Shown in pieces: positions 20,637 to 31,000 of a stretch of DNA of 64,000 nt. The position numbers were made by a program, and so were the translations under genes. The first letter of the stretch is position 1, and every line of letters begins with the position of its first letter. The DNA is from Pirellulales bacterium (lineage in GTDB: Bacteria > Planctomycetota > Planctomycetia > Pirellulales > Lacipirellulaceae). The notes under the pieces were generated by a model, which made no database searches, had not been told where the DNA came from, and saw only the letters and a program-made list of their open reading frames with translations. Where the stretch lies: positions 58,607 to 122,606 of the forward strand of contig JAHBXQ010000012.1 in the NCBI GenBank assembly GCA_019636345.1. Direction: 5' to 3'.

Positions 20637-22085
20637 ATGAACATCTCCATCTCGCGTCGCGAGGCGCTCGGCGCCATGGCGGCGGCCGGCGCCTCGCTGG
20701 TCGGAACGACGACGTCGCGGCGGGCGTCGGCCGCGACCGACGGCGGATTCGCCGCCCGGCGGCCCCCGCTTGAGAAGCGATGCTTCACGAGCCGCGCGGT
20801 CGAGGGCGCCATCGCCGCCGTGAAGGCGAAGATCGCCGACCCGGAACTCGCTTGGATGTTCGAGAACTGCTATCCCAACACCCTCGACACGACCGTCGAC
20901 TTCGGGGAGACGGACGGCAAACCGGACGCCTTCGTCATCACGGGGGACATCGATGCGATGTGGCTCCGCGACTCGACCGCCCAGGTGTGGCCCTATTTGC
21001 CGTACCTCCGCCAAGACGAGCGACTCCGCCGGCTCGTCGAGGGGCTGGTGCGACGGCAGGCGGCCTGCATCCGGCTCGACCCGTGGGCCAACGCGTTCTA
21101 CAAGGACGGCAGTCGCCAGTCCCACTGGGCCAGCGATCGCCCTGAGCCGATCGACGGCGTCCACGAGCGGAAGTGGGAGATAGATTCGCTCTGTTACGCG
21201 GTTCGGTTGGCGAACGCCTATCTCGATCAGACCGGCGACGCCTCGGTCTTCGACCCGCTGTGGCAGGAAGCGATGCGGCTGGTCGTGCAGACTTTCCGCA
21301 TCGAGCAGCGCAAAGACGGGACGACCCCCTACCGGTTTGTGCGGCGTACGACGGCCATGCTCGACGCACCCCCGTTCGAGGGGACTGGAAACCCCGTCAA
21401 GCCGGTCGGACTCGTCTGCTCGGCCTTCCGCCCGAGCGACGACAGCACGCTGTATCCGTTCTTGGTTCCTTCGAACTTGTTCGCAGTGCAGTCGCTTCGG
21501 CAACTGGCGGCGATTTTCGCCGACCATGTCGGCGACGCGGCCTTCGCGGCGGAGTGCATGGCCTTGGCCGACGAGGTCGACGCCGCGATCCGGCAGTACG
21601 CGATCCTCGATCATCTCGATTTCGGCGAGATCTACGCCTACGAGGTCGACGGCTTTGGCAACGCGCTGTTCACCGACGACGCGAACGTGCCGAGCCTGAT
21701 GTCGCTGGCCTATCTGGGGGTCTGCCAGACCGACGACCCGCTCTACCAGCGAACGCGGCGGTTCCTGACGAGCGACAGCAATCCCTACTTCGTGCGCGGC
21801 ACGGCCGCCTCGGGGCAGGCCAGCCCCCACACGGGCAAAGAGCGGATCTGGCCGATGGGAATCATCCTGCGAGCCATGACGAGCACGTCCGACGCCGAGA
21901 TCGTCGAGTGTCTCGCCTCGCTCAAGCGAACCCACGCGGGAACTGGGTTCATGCATGAGGCGTTCCACAAAGACGACCCGACCGACTACACCCGCGACTG
22001 GTTTGCGTGGGCCAACACCTTGTTCGGCGAGCTCGTCGTGAAGATTCACGCCGAACGGCCGGAACTGCTGGCCCGCACGTACTGA
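20637..22085 (+). CDS. GH125 exo-alpha-1,6-mannosidase, Tat-exported
   Basis: Glycoside hydrolase family 125 enzyme of 482 residues; members remove terminal alpha-1,6-mannose without needing a metal. The start at 20637 gives a twin-arginine signal (SRREALGAMAAAGAS). Family motifs: ITGDIDAMWLRDSTAQVWPY (101-120), KWEIDSLCYAVR (179-190, with Asp183 the likely general acid), and GTGFMHEAFHKDDP near the C-terminus, whose Glu is the likely base. A longer open frame runs upstream, overlapping the kinase gene, but only the ATG at 20637 gives a proper signal. It lies 34 bp after the kinase and 63 bp before GH92; together they could trim yeast-type mannan or high-mannose N-glycans. Confidence 0.93.
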   Translation: MNISISRREALGAMAAAGASLVGTTTSRRASAATDGGFAARRPPLEKRCFTSRAVEGAIAAVKAKIADPELAWMFENCYPNTLDTTVDFGETDGKPDAFVITGDIDAMWLRDSTAQVWPYLPYLRQDERLRRLVEGLVRRQAACIRLDPWANAFYKDGSRQSHWASDRPEPIDGVHERKWEIDSLCYAVRLANAYLDQTGDASVFDPLWQEAMRLVVQTFRIEQRKDGTTPYRFVRRTTAMLDAPPFEGTGNPVKPVGLVCSAFRPSDDSTLYPFLVPSNLFAVQSLRQLAAIFADHVGDAAFAAECMALADEVDAAIRQYAILDHLDFGEIYAYEVDGFGNALFTDDANVPSLMSLAYLGVCQTDDPLYQRTRRFLTSDSNPYFVRGTAASGQASPHTGKERIWPMGIILRAMTSTSDAEIVECLASLKRTHAGTGFMHEAFHKDDPTDYTRDWFAWANTLFGELVVKIHAERPELLARTY

Positions 22086-22148
22086 CCCCCTCCCCGGCCG
22101 TCGCGGATCGTCGCAACGGCCCGTTCAAGACGAGCCCCCGACGTTGCC

Positions 22149-24434
22149 ATGTCTCGCCCTGCGGTCCTTTGTTCGTCCGTCGTCGCCCTGGCTGCAACGC
22201 TGTGGTCGACTTTCGTCGCGCCGCTCGCTGCGCGCGAGCCGAACCTCGTGGCCCTGGTCAATCCCTTGCAAGGGACCGACTCGATTCGGGAGTTCTCGCA
22301 CGGCAATCTCTACCCCGCGATTGCGACCCCGTTTCCGATGAACGCGTGGGCGCCCTGCACGCAGCCCCTTCCCGACTCGTTCTATTACCAGTACCGCCAG
22401 AAGACGTTTCGGGGCGTTCGGCAGACTCATCAGCCGAGCCCGTGGATCAACGACTACGCGGCGTTCTCGTTCATGCCGGTCGCCGGCGAGTTGAGGGTGA
22501 CCGACGTCGAGCGCGTCTCGGAGTTTTCGCACGCCGACGAAGTCGCCCGGCCCAGTTACTATCGGGTGCAACTGCCGACTCACGATGCGACGATCGAAGT
22601 GACGCCGACCGAGCGCTGCGCATCGTTTCGCGTGACCTACGGCTCCAAAGCCCCGGCGTATCTGGTGCTCGACGCCTTTCCGGGCGGCTCGGAAGTCGAG
22701 ATCCTGCCTGATCGGCGGTCGATTGTCGGCGTGTCGCGTTTCAACCACGGCGGGGTCCCGACCGGGTTCGGTAACTATTTTGTCGTCAAGTTCGATCAGC
22801 CCTTCAAGTCGTTCGGCGTCTGGACGCCCGGCGACGTGCAGCGCGGCGAAACGAAGCTCGCCGGAAAACATGTCGGCGCCTACGTCGAATTCGACGTCGA
22901 TCACGACGCCGTCGTCACGTACCGCGTCGCCTCGTCGTTCATTAGCCGCGAGCAAGCAGAGACGTCGCTTGACCGAGAAATCGGCGCCAAGTCGTTTGAC
23001 GAAGTCCGCGCCGCAGCCGAGGCTGCGTGGAACGCGATGTTGGGACGGATCGTCGTCGAGGGAGGAACGGAGGAACAGCGCCGGACGTTTTACTCGTGCC
23101 TCTATCGCAGCCTGCTGTTCCCCCACAAGTTCTACGAACTCGACGCCGCCGGGGAGAAGGTTTACTACAGCCCCTACGACGGCCAAATCCACAACGGGGT
23201 GATGTACGCCGACAGCGGACTGTGGGACACGTTTCGGGCGCTCCATCCGCTGTTGAATCTCATCGCCCCCGAGGTGAACGCCGAGATACTTCAAGGGCTG
23301 TTGAACGCCTACGACGAAAGCGGCTGGCTTCCGGCGTGGGCCAGCCCGGGGCACCGCGACTGCATGATCGGCAATCACGCGTTCTCGCTCTTCGCCGACG
23401 CCTGGGTGAAAGAGGTCCGCGAGTTCGACGCCCGGCGGGCGCTCGCCGCGATGGTCCACGATTCGGCCCAGTCCGGCCCGATCTCCAGCATCGGCCGCGA
23501 CGGCGCGAAGTTCTGGCAGGAACTCGGCTATATCCCGGCGCCCGACGTCCGCGAGGCGACGGCCAAGACGCTCGAGTTCGCTTACGACGACTTTTGCGCG
23601 AGCGTCCTCGCTCGGGAACTTGGCGAGGACGAAATCGCCGATCGGTTTCTGGCCGGCTCTCGCAACTGGCGCAACGTGTTCGACCAGCGGCTCGGCTTCG
23701 TCCGCGGGCGCAAGGCGGACGGCTCCTGGGTCGAGCCGTTCCACCCCGACGAATGGGGCGGTCCGTTCACTGAAGGGAATTCCTGGCATTGGACCTGGAG
23801 CGTCTTCCACGACGTCGAGGGGCTGATCGAGGCCCTTGGCGGTCGCGAGGCGTTCGTCGCCAAGCTCGACGAGGTGTTCGACGTCCCGCCGACGGTTCGC
23901 ACCGGCTCCTATGGCGGGTTGATCCACGAAATGACCGAGATGATCGCCCTGAACAAGGGGCAATACGCGCACGGCAATCAGCCGATCCAGCACATGATCT
24001 ACCTGTACGCCCTGGCCGGGGCGCCGGAGAAGACGCAGGCCCGCGTTCGCGAGATCCTGAACGACGCCTACGATTCCTCGCCCAAAGGCTTCTGCGGCGA
24101 CGAAGACAACGGGCAAACGTCTGCGTGGTACGTATTCAGCGCCATGGGCTTCTACCCCGTGACGCCAGGCACGCCGGAGTACGTCTTGGGGAGTCCGCTG
24201 TTCGACCGGATCACGATTCGGCTTCCTCAAGGGGGGACGTTCGTCGTCGAGGCGACGAACAACGCGCGCGACAACGTCTACGTTCGCGAGAGTTCGCTCA
24301 ACGGCGATCCCGTGCGCGACTCCAGGCTGTCGCACGAGGCCGTCGCGGCAGGAGGCGTCTTGACGCTGCACATGCACGACGTGAGCGGCACGACGACGCC
24401 GACCAAGCTGAGTGCCGAAGCGAGCGCCGAGTGA
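22149..24434 (+). CDS. GH92 alpha-mannosidase, secreted
   Basis: Glycoside hydrolase family 92 protein of 761 residues, usual full length. GH92 enzymes are calcium-dependent exo-alpha-mannosidases, most often acting on alpha-1,2 links. The signal peptide covers about residues 1-27 (ending PLAARE). The N-terminal sandwich begins LVNPLQGTDSI. The (alpha/alpha)6 part carries the family signatures SGLWDTFRALHPL, DCMIGNHAFSLF, EGNSWHWTWSVFHDV and NGQTSAWYVFSAMGFYPV. With GH125 it covers the two exo-mannosidase activities needed for alpha-mannan. A short GTG-started frame overlaps its stop codon (GTGA). Confidence 0.94.
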   Translation: MSRPAVLCSSVVALAATLWSTFVAPLAAREPNLVALVNPLQGTDSIREFSHGNLYPAIATPFPMNAWAPCTQPLPDSFYYQYRQKTFRGVRQTHQPSPWINDYAAFSFMPVAGELRVTDVERVSEFSHADEVARPSYYRVQLPTHDATIEVTPTERCASFRVTYGSKAPAYLVLDAFPGGSEVEILPDRRSIVGVSRFNHGGVPTGFGNYFVVKFDQPFKSFGVWTPGDVQRGETKLAGKHVGAYVEFDVDHDAVVTYRVASSFISREQAETSLDREIGAKSFDEVRAAAEAAWNAMLGRIVVEGGTEEQRRTFYSCLYRSLLFPHKFYELDAAGEKVYYSPYDGQIHNGVMYADSGLWDTFRALHPLLNLIAPEVNAEILQGLLNAYDESGWLPAWASPGHRDCMIGNHAFSLFADAWVKEVREFDARRALAAMVHDSAQSGPISSIGRDGAKFWQELGYIPAPDVREATAKTLEFAYDDFCASVLARELGEDEIADRFLAGSRNWRNVFDQRLGFVRGRKADGSWVEPFHPDEWGGPFTEGNSWHWTWSVFHDVEGLIEALGGREAFVAKLDEVFDVPPTVRTGSYGGLIHEMTEMIALNKGQYAHGNQPIQHMIYLYALAGAPEKTQARVREILNDAYDSSPKGFCGDEDNGQTSAWYVFSAMGFYPVTPGTPEYVLGSPLFDRITIRLPQGGTFVVEATNNARDNVYVRESSLNGDPVRDSRLSHEAVAAGGVLTLHMHDVSGTTTPTKLSAEASAE

Positions 24435-24640
24435 GCGCCTCGGCGCACCCTCGCTTGTCACGGCCGACAGCCCTCCGCTTGGCGTTCTGCTGCGCGTTGG
24501 TGGCGGTCAATCTGTCGGCCAATCGCTTGGCCGTTGCGAGCGAATCGGATCTTCCCGAATCGGCAGCCGCGGACGTGACGTTCCGGGCGAGTCGGGAAGG
24601 GCGGGAGAGCGACTCGCCGTCGCAAGTCGATCGCTGCTAG
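24431..24640 (+). CDS. Possible small secreted protein overlapping the GH92 stop codon
   Basis: A 69-residue frame begins with a GTG that overlaps the GH92 stop (GTGA), the arrangement expected for translational coupling. Residues of about 14-36 look like a signal peptide (LRLAFCCALVAVNLSANRLA). The remaining 33 residues are acidic to neutral and match nothing I know. It could be a small secreted peptide, the broken front end of a lost fifth operon gene, or chance. Confidence 0.35.
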   Translation: MSASAHPRLSRPTALRLAFCCALVAVNLSANRLAVASESDLPESAAADVTFRASREGRESDSPSQVDRC

Positions 24641-24794
24641 AATGCGGCTCGCCGTCGCGGTTGAACAGAGTCGCCCGAGAGCAGCATCGACGGACCGATG
24701 GCGACTGAGCGAGCGTTGGCTCCTCAAAGACGCATGGCGACCTGCGTTGCCGCACGATGTCCTGGCCGCCCTCTCGCTTTACCGGGGACGAACG

Positions 24795-25562
24795 ATGATG
24801 ACGCATGATCCGAGTTGCCCCGGTCGTTTGCCCGGCGCCGCGCGGTCTCGACGGGCGCTTCGTCGGACGGCGCTCGTCGTCGGTTGCTACGTCCTGTTGG
24901 CCTACTTGCTCGTCCCGCTCGTGTGGGAAGCGTACGCGCGACGCCGGCCGTCGTTTGACGACAATCCTCGTCTGACGACCACCGGCGACCGCCACCCCGG
25001 CGATCCGCTCAACGTCGCCCTCGTCGGCGAGGGGCAGCGGTTAAAGACCGCCATGGAAGCCGCCGGGTGGTATCCGGCGAAAGCGCTGGGGCTGAGAAGC
25101 GATCTGAAGATTGCCGAGGACACGATCCTCTCGCGCCCCGACGACGAGGCGCCGGTAAGCAGTCTCTATCTGTTTGGCCGCAAGGAGGACCTGGCTTTCG
25201 AGCAACCGGCCGGCGACAGCCCGCGACAGCGGCATCACGTACGGTTTTGGAAAACCGCAGACGTCGACGACGACGGGCGCCCGGTGTGGATCGGCGCCGC
25301 CTCATTCGACGAGCGGGTCGGCCTGAGCCATACGACGGGGCAGATCACCCACCATATCGCCGCCGACGTCGACGCCGAGCGCGATCATCTGTTCGCGACC
25401 TTGCGAGCGGCGCAGCTCCTGGCCGACGAGGACACGGTGCCGGGGTTCCACACTCAACGGGAAGGGCGCAACGGCGGGGGCGACCTGTGGCGGACCGACG
25501 GCCGCCTGCGCGTCGGCGTCCTTCGCGAGAAATCGACGGCTTCGGCTTCTGCAACGCACTGA
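24795..25562 (+). CDS. LssY_C-domain membrane-anchored protein
   Basis: Protein of 255 residues. I chose the ATG at 24795, which follows GGGGAC, over the frame start at 24642, because it leads straight to one membrane helix (about 25-47). The rest matches the LssY C-terminal domain: DPLNVALVGEG, MEAAGWYPA, APVSSLYLFGRKEDLAFEQP and RQRHHVRFW. In other bacteria this domain is fused to PAP2 phosphatase or DedA parts, or found alone as here; its biochemical role is unknown. It is about 360 bp from GH92 and probably not part of that operon. Confidence 0.8.
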   Translation: MMTHDPSCPGRLPGAARSRRALRRTALVVGCYVLLAYLLVPLVWEAYARRRPSFDDNPRLTTTGDRHPGDPLNVALVGEGQRLKTAMEAAGWYPAKALGLRSDLKIAEDTILSRPDDEAPVSSLYLFGRKEDLAFEQPAGDSPRQRHHVRFWKTADVDDDGRPVWIGAASFDERVGLSHTTGQITHHIAADVDAERDHLFATLRAAQLLADEDTVPGFHTQREGRNGGGDLWRTDGRLRVGVLREKSTASASATH

Positions 25563-25644
25563 GTCGTCAGCCGACTTGCGAGCCGCCGACTTCGTACGGG
25601 AACTGCCGCGCGGCGACTCGGTGTCGTCTACTGCGGGGTGCGGC

Positions 25645-27588
25645 TCAAGCCCCCTGTCGCCGCCGGCGGAGGTACCCCGCGCCTCCGAAGGCGGCCGCGA
25701 CGGCCCCGAACAGCAGCGAGGAGGCCTCGGGGATGGCCGCCAGCTCGAGGCTGGTGGCCGACGCCTGGACGACGTAGCCGCTGGGGACGTTCAGTGCGAC
25801 GAAGCTGCCCAGCGTGCTCGGGGCGAAGGTGGCGAACGTGTAGAGCGGCTGGGTCAGCGCCCCGGCTGCAACCGCGGAGAAATTCAGGGTCGTGCTGGAC
25901 AGCGTGAGCGAGCCGCCGATGGCCGCCAGATCGATCGAACCGAGCCCGCCGTTGCCGGTCGGGTCGTAATCGACGATGTAGGTTCCCCCCGTGAGATCGA
26001 CCGAACCGGTGAAGGTGAGGGTCCCGACCGAGTTGCCGGGGGCGAGGGCGCCGGCGATGGCGGTCGCCCCCGCGATCGAGCCCGTGCCGCCGAGCGTTCC
26101 TGCGGAGCCGACCGCCACGCTGCCGCCGCCCGTCTTGCTGCCGTTGATCACCAGGATGCCGCCGCTAACGGCAGTCGGTCCGGAATAGGTATGGGGGTTG
26201 GCGCCGGACAGGGTCAGCGTGCCGTCGCCCGACTTGTAGATTTCCATCCCCGAGGAATTGCCGTTGGTGATCGCTCCGCTGACTTCAATGTCGCCGTCGC
26301 CGGTGAACAGCACGCCGCGCACCCCTGTCGCCGCACTCGTGAGCGCAGTCGCCGCGCCCAGCGTCAACACGCCCGAATCCGATCGAATGGTGGTGTACGT
26401 GCCGCCCGTATTGACCGTTATGGTCCCGTTGAGCGCGTTGGCGCCGGAAACGTTCAGAATGCCGGCGGGTTGATCCGGCGTGTTGCCCTTGCCGTTCACA
26501 GCGAGCGCGTTGCCCAAGGTGATGTTGTTGGCGAGTTCCAGTCTATTGGAACCGCCGTTTCCAGGAATGAAGATCGATCCCGATCCGAGTGCGCCGGAAG
26601 CAGTTGCGCGGAGCACGGTCGCCCCGCCGTTGCTGCCGATGGTCGTCTGGCCGCTGTAATTGTTGGGGCGCGTGACGGTGGTGGTGGTGACGCTCGACGT
26701 TTGCACGTTCAGAGCGCCGGAGGCGCCGCTAATCGCGTTGTCCACAGTTTGCGTCAGCGTGCTGGTGCCGTTAAGCGTCAACGTACGATTGACGGCGCCC
26801 GCGTTTTCCAGGCTCACCGCGGCGCCGGTGTTCACCGTGACGGCCGAGCTGGTGAGCGAGCCCGTGACTTTGAGAGTGCCGCCGTTCACAGTGGTCGCTC
26901 CCCCGTGGCCAAGCGAGCTCGCGATCGTCAGAGTTCCGCCGTTGTTCTTGGTGATGGCGGCCGTGCCAAGGTTTCCAAATCCGGCCGCGAAGCTGGCGTT
27001 CAGGTCCCAGTCGCCGCTGCCCGCAAAAGTCATGCTGCGACCGTTGACCGCGTTGCCGTTGCCGATCAGGACGTCGCTGGCGAAAGTCGCCGTGTTGGCC
27101 GAGTTGTTGGTGAACGTGCTATTGCTGACAGTGCGCAGCGTGATATTCGTCGTATCGGACCCGTTGCCGAGAGAGAATGCGCCTGCGCCGCTGGCAATCG
27201 TGATGTTGCCGAGTCCCAAGTTGGCGCTTGACGACGACGCGTCGAGAGACACCGATCCGCTTTGCGTCCCCGTGAGGCTCAGATTCAAACCGCCGCTGTT
27301 TCCCGGAGATGGTCCGAAATTGGCGCTCCAGACGAGGGACAGGTTGCCAGCCTGAGTGCCGTCCCAGGTCGCGGTGTCGCCATTATTGTTGGGAACCGCA
27401 TCGGGATTCCAATTCGTCCCCGTCGTGAGCTCGTTGGTGCTAGCGCCCCCGTCCCAGGTCGCCGAAGCCGCCTGGGCTGTGGGCGAGGCCATGGGCAGGA
27501 ACTCCCGATTGGAAATTCCCATGGTCAAAGCGAGAAGCGTGACGAATAAGAGACGCGACATCGGAAGGGAGCACGGATTGCGACTCAT
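25645..27588 (-). CDS. Autotransporter-associated-beta-strand-repeat PEP-CTERM protein
   Basis: Secreted protein of 647 residues from the ATG at 27588 (AAGGG upstream; signal peptide SRLLFVTLLALTMGI). The body consists of passenger-type beta-strand repeats, for example NNGGTLTIASSLGHGG, TTVNGGTLKVTGSLT and GDGTLTLSGANPHTYSG; these repeats typically stack as a right-handed beta-helix. There is no autotransporter barrel. It ends with the variant anchor IPEASSLLFGAVAAAFGGAG then YLRRRRQGA, where PEAS replaces PEP. It has fewer G/C than its neighbours because of Asn- and Thr-rich repeats. Function is structural or adhesive by inference. Confidence 0.85.
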   Translation of the reverse strand: MSRNPCSLPMSRLLFVTLLALTMGISNREFLPMASPTAQAASATWDGGASTNELTTGTNWNPDAVPNNNGDTATWDGTQAGNLSLVWSANFGPSPGNSGGLNLSLTGTQSGSVSLDASSSSANLGLGNITIASGAGAFSLGNGSDTTNITLRTVSNSTFTNNSANTATFASDVLIGNGNAVNGRSMTFAGSGDWDLNASFAAGFGNLGTAAITKNNGGTLTIASSLGHGGATTVNGGTLKVTGSLTSSAVTVNTGAAVSLENAGAVNRTLTLNGTSTLTQTVDNAISGASGALNVQTSSVTTTTVTRPNNYSGQTTIGSNGGATVLRATASGALGSGSIFIPGNGGSNRLELANNITLGNALAVNGKGNTPDQPAGILNVSGANALNGTITVNTGGTYTTIRSDSGVLTLGAATALTSAATGVRGVLFTGDGDIEVSGAITNGNSSGMEIYKSGDGTLTLSGANPHTYSGPTAVSGGILVINGSKTGGGSVAVGSAGTLGGTGSIAGATAIAGALAPGNSVGTLTFTGSVDLTGGTYIVDYDPTGNGGLGSIDLAAIGGSLTLSSTTLNFSAVAAGALTQPLYTFATFAPSTLGSFVALNVPSGYVVQASATSLELAAIPEASSLLFGAVAAAFGGAGYLRRRRQGA

Positions 27589-28050
27589 GAGAAGCCCTTT
27601 GCTGTTGCGGCCATTCCGCTCAAAAAAATGAGGTTTTGCGAAAAGCTGAGGAGTAGCGGCGGACCCGCCGGTGCGCTGTCGACCAGTGGACCAGGAGCGG
27701 TTCTCGCCTTGGTAATCTCCGCTGTTAACCAATCCTTAGCGGAAAAAATCCGATTTTCCTGAAATTCAGCCCACGGTCGCCAAGTCCGGGGCAGAGCGAT
27801 TTGGCGCATAACTCGCTTCGATGGCACGACTTCGAGCAACCGGCTGCTCAGTCCAGGCGGCAAATCGGTCGATTCTCACGCCGCAAGCGATGTCGCACCG
27901 CCGTTGAGGGGCGCCGCGGATGACGCAGTTGTCGATGGAGCCTGTGACGACCTCGCCGGACTGCCGCCGCAAGACAATGGCAGCGAAAAGACCTCGCCTG
28001 AGTGCGGTTTGCCGTGAATTGGAACGAGGGTTTCTGTGATCACAAAATGT
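27589..28050. other. Intergenic region, 462 bp, relatively AT-rich
   Basis: Lies upstream of the beta-strand-repeat gene and downstream of the second CotH gene. It includes A-rich tracts near 27625 and 27740. No open frame here has a recognisable feature. It should hold the promoter of the gene that starts at 27588. Confidence 0.4.
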
Positions 28051-31000
28051 TCAGACGGCGGAGCTCAGCGTCGGCCAACTGGTCATGAAGTCGTCTTGTT
28101 CGGCGGCGTCGGCCCCCGCGGTCGGCGTCGGTCGACGCAGCGGCCGGACGAACTCGGACCTTGGCGCGGGACTCCACGAATCGGCGGCCCAACGGCGCGT
28201 CCAGGCGTCCGTCTCCGCCAGGACGAGATCGACGGCCGCCTGCGCGTCGTCGTCGCCGTCCGAGCCCAGGTCCTGCGGCGCCGCGAGGATGACCGAGGCC
28301 GGCAGCTCGAACGGATCCGCAATTGCCGCGGCGACCGCAACGGCCGGGGCGGCTGAACCGTACTTGCTTCGCCACAACGCTAGATCGCTCGCGTCGACGC
28401 CGCCGCTGCGATCGCCGTCGGCGCCGCTGCCGGCCGGGCTTGCCGAACCGCCGAACTGGCGCTGCCAAGCGAGGAAGTCGCCGCCGTCAACGATCGTGTC
28501 GCCGTTGTAATCGCCAGGCTGGTACGTCACGTAACTGATCTCCGCCAGGGGCGACCAGACGCCGTTAGAGAGTCGGTAGCGGGCCTTGACGGTCGTATCC
28601 TGGGAAATCGCGATCGGGATGCCGTAGATCCGGGTTTGCCCGTTGTTGTTGACGCCGCCGGAGGGAGACATCGGATCGCTCACTCCGTCCAGCGTGTAGT
28701 AGAGGACGCCGGCGAGATTGCCGGGCGCCGACATGGCCAGCATCGTGCCGATCGGCGTCTCGCCCGCCGGCACGCTGAACTGCGGCGCCGTCGCGTAGAG
28801 TCCGTCGGCCCGCAGTTGCGAGATCACGGTATTGGTTCGGCCGGGAAAGTACGTGTTGTACAGCCAGTCGACCTCGGTCTGCCAATGCGACTTGTTGAGG
28901 GGGACGGCGACCTTCGAATCGCCCCAGCGGGCGCTTTCGGCGATCACGGCCGGCTCGACCTGCACGCGCCGCTCTTCCATGCGCGCGATGCTCGCCGCGG
29001 GGGTCATCAGCCCGGCGCCGGAGAGCAGTTCTTGGGCGCGATCGGCGAATCGCTGCCGGTACGCGGCGACCGACAGCAGGTCCTGATGCAAGTACACCGG
29101 ATTGAAGTAGGCGTAGTTGGATTGGTTTCCCGCGTTGAACGGCCCGGTGCGGTCGATGAACTGCGTGCCGTGGACCGTGCCCCCTTCCTCCGGGCCGAGC
29201 GAGTGTTCGTTGTCGTGAATGAAGTACTGAAAGCCCTGATCGGCGGCAACGCGGTTGTAGACGCCGTACCAGTTGTTCGCCTCGTTCTCGCCGAAGAATC
29301 GCGAGATGCCCGTGTCGAAGCCGCCGGTGTAGATGATGATCATCATGAAATCGACAAGATTCTCGACGTCGAGCAGCACGGGCAAGGCGGGGTCGCGGAC
29401 CCCCGCCGAGTTCAGGCCTTGCAGCGTCAGATAGTTGCCGGCGTTCGCCGCGGGGCTGTCGGCGATCGCCTGAGCGAGCGTGAAGAGCTGCTGCCACGCG
29501 GCGTCGTTCCCCTCGGCAAGCTGCGTTCCGCCGCCGTCGTTGCGTCCCGCCTTGAGGACGTCGTAATCCTCGGGTTCGCCGCCGAAGTAGGTCGCGGCGT
29601 AATCCTCCTGGACGCGCTCCTGGGTCATGTAGAGGCCGAAGTATTGGCCGCCGACGTACAGGTGGTAGTACCGGCTCCGGGTGTACGGCTGGCCCATGTC
29701 GCGCTGCAGGTCGCGAGAGAACACCTCGCGGAGAAACGTCGTCTCGACGCTGCCGTACGCCGCCCACGAGTAGTTCTGATCCGTGCGCAGGTCGACGACG
29801 TCGAACTTGTCGGGCCCTTCGTCTCCGAACAGCGGATAGTCGAGTTTCCCGTCGCCGTACTCGCCGCGGAAGTACAGTCGGAAGGCGTGCTTCGGGTACC
29901 AATCGTTGCGACTCCACCCGCCGCGGATCCGCAAGCCGGCGTTCGTGCTGAAACCCTCCGCGCCGTCGGGGTAAATCAATTCGACCGACGCGGGGCGTTC
30001 CCAGTCGCGGCCGTCGTTCCAGGCGTTCACATAGATGCCCGTCTGAGGATCGAAGAGATTCGCCAGATCGGTCGTGATCGAGATCGCCGGCAGCGACGCG
30101 AGCGAGTCCTTGACCGCTTGTGCGCCGTAAAGGGCGATGATATCGGGGTCAATCCCGTAGTTCATCTCCTGGCCGTTGACGGCGCCGCTCGCCGGCCAAC
30201 CGGCCGGGGGCGTCCCCGTGGGCGATTGATTGACGATGTCGTCGAGGAACAAGTACGAACTGGCGGCGACGAACGAGGGCTTGAAGTCCGGCTTGAACGC
30301 CGTCGCTCGCAACGTCGTCGTCGATGAAACGGCGATCGGACCGACGTACAGCGTACCGTTCGTCGGAATCTGATTCGCATTCACGGCGGGCGACGAGCCG
30401 TCGGTCGTGTAGACGATAATTGCGCCGGGGGTGGTCGTTGCGAGCGCCACCGTTTGCGTCGACCCGTAGAACCCGTGGGGAACGCCGAACGTGGGCGACT
30501 CGGCGAAACCGACGAAGTTCGCGGCTGGGTTGCCGTAACCGGGCGTCGTCGCGTCGAAGTAACCCAGCCGCTCCGTCGCCGGCAGGACCGCGCTCCGCAC
30601 GACCAGTTCGGGCGAGATGAGCATGTCGGACCCCGGAGCGTTCAGCCCGTGGATCGCCAGCACGTTCTGCCCCGCGACAAGATGCGGAATCGCGAAGGTG
30701 ACGTCAAAGTCGACGAACTGTTCCGCTTGGCTGTCGGGCCTGCTGCCGTTGAGTGCGGCGGAGTTCCACTGCAGCGTCGCCGGCGCGTTCGCCTCGGCGA
30801 CGCGGACGCCGTTGACGTACGCCACGAAACCGTCGTCGTATCGCATGCGCAGCGTCAGCCGATCGACCCCCGCCAGCGTGGCGAGCGTGAACGGGATCCG
30901 CATGTAGAGCGACCGGGTCGTGTTGGGCACGGTCGTACCGATCTCGGCCGTGAAGTTGACCGCGTCGCCCGGGTTGTTCTCGTACCCGAAGCCCGTGGCG

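Noticed and set aside
16078..27588. Repetitive Gly/Asn-rich DNA read as tandem repeats or a CRISPR array
   Set aside because: The repeats are degenerate protein repeats of beta-helix type; no regular DNA repeat-spacer pattern is present anywhere in the window.
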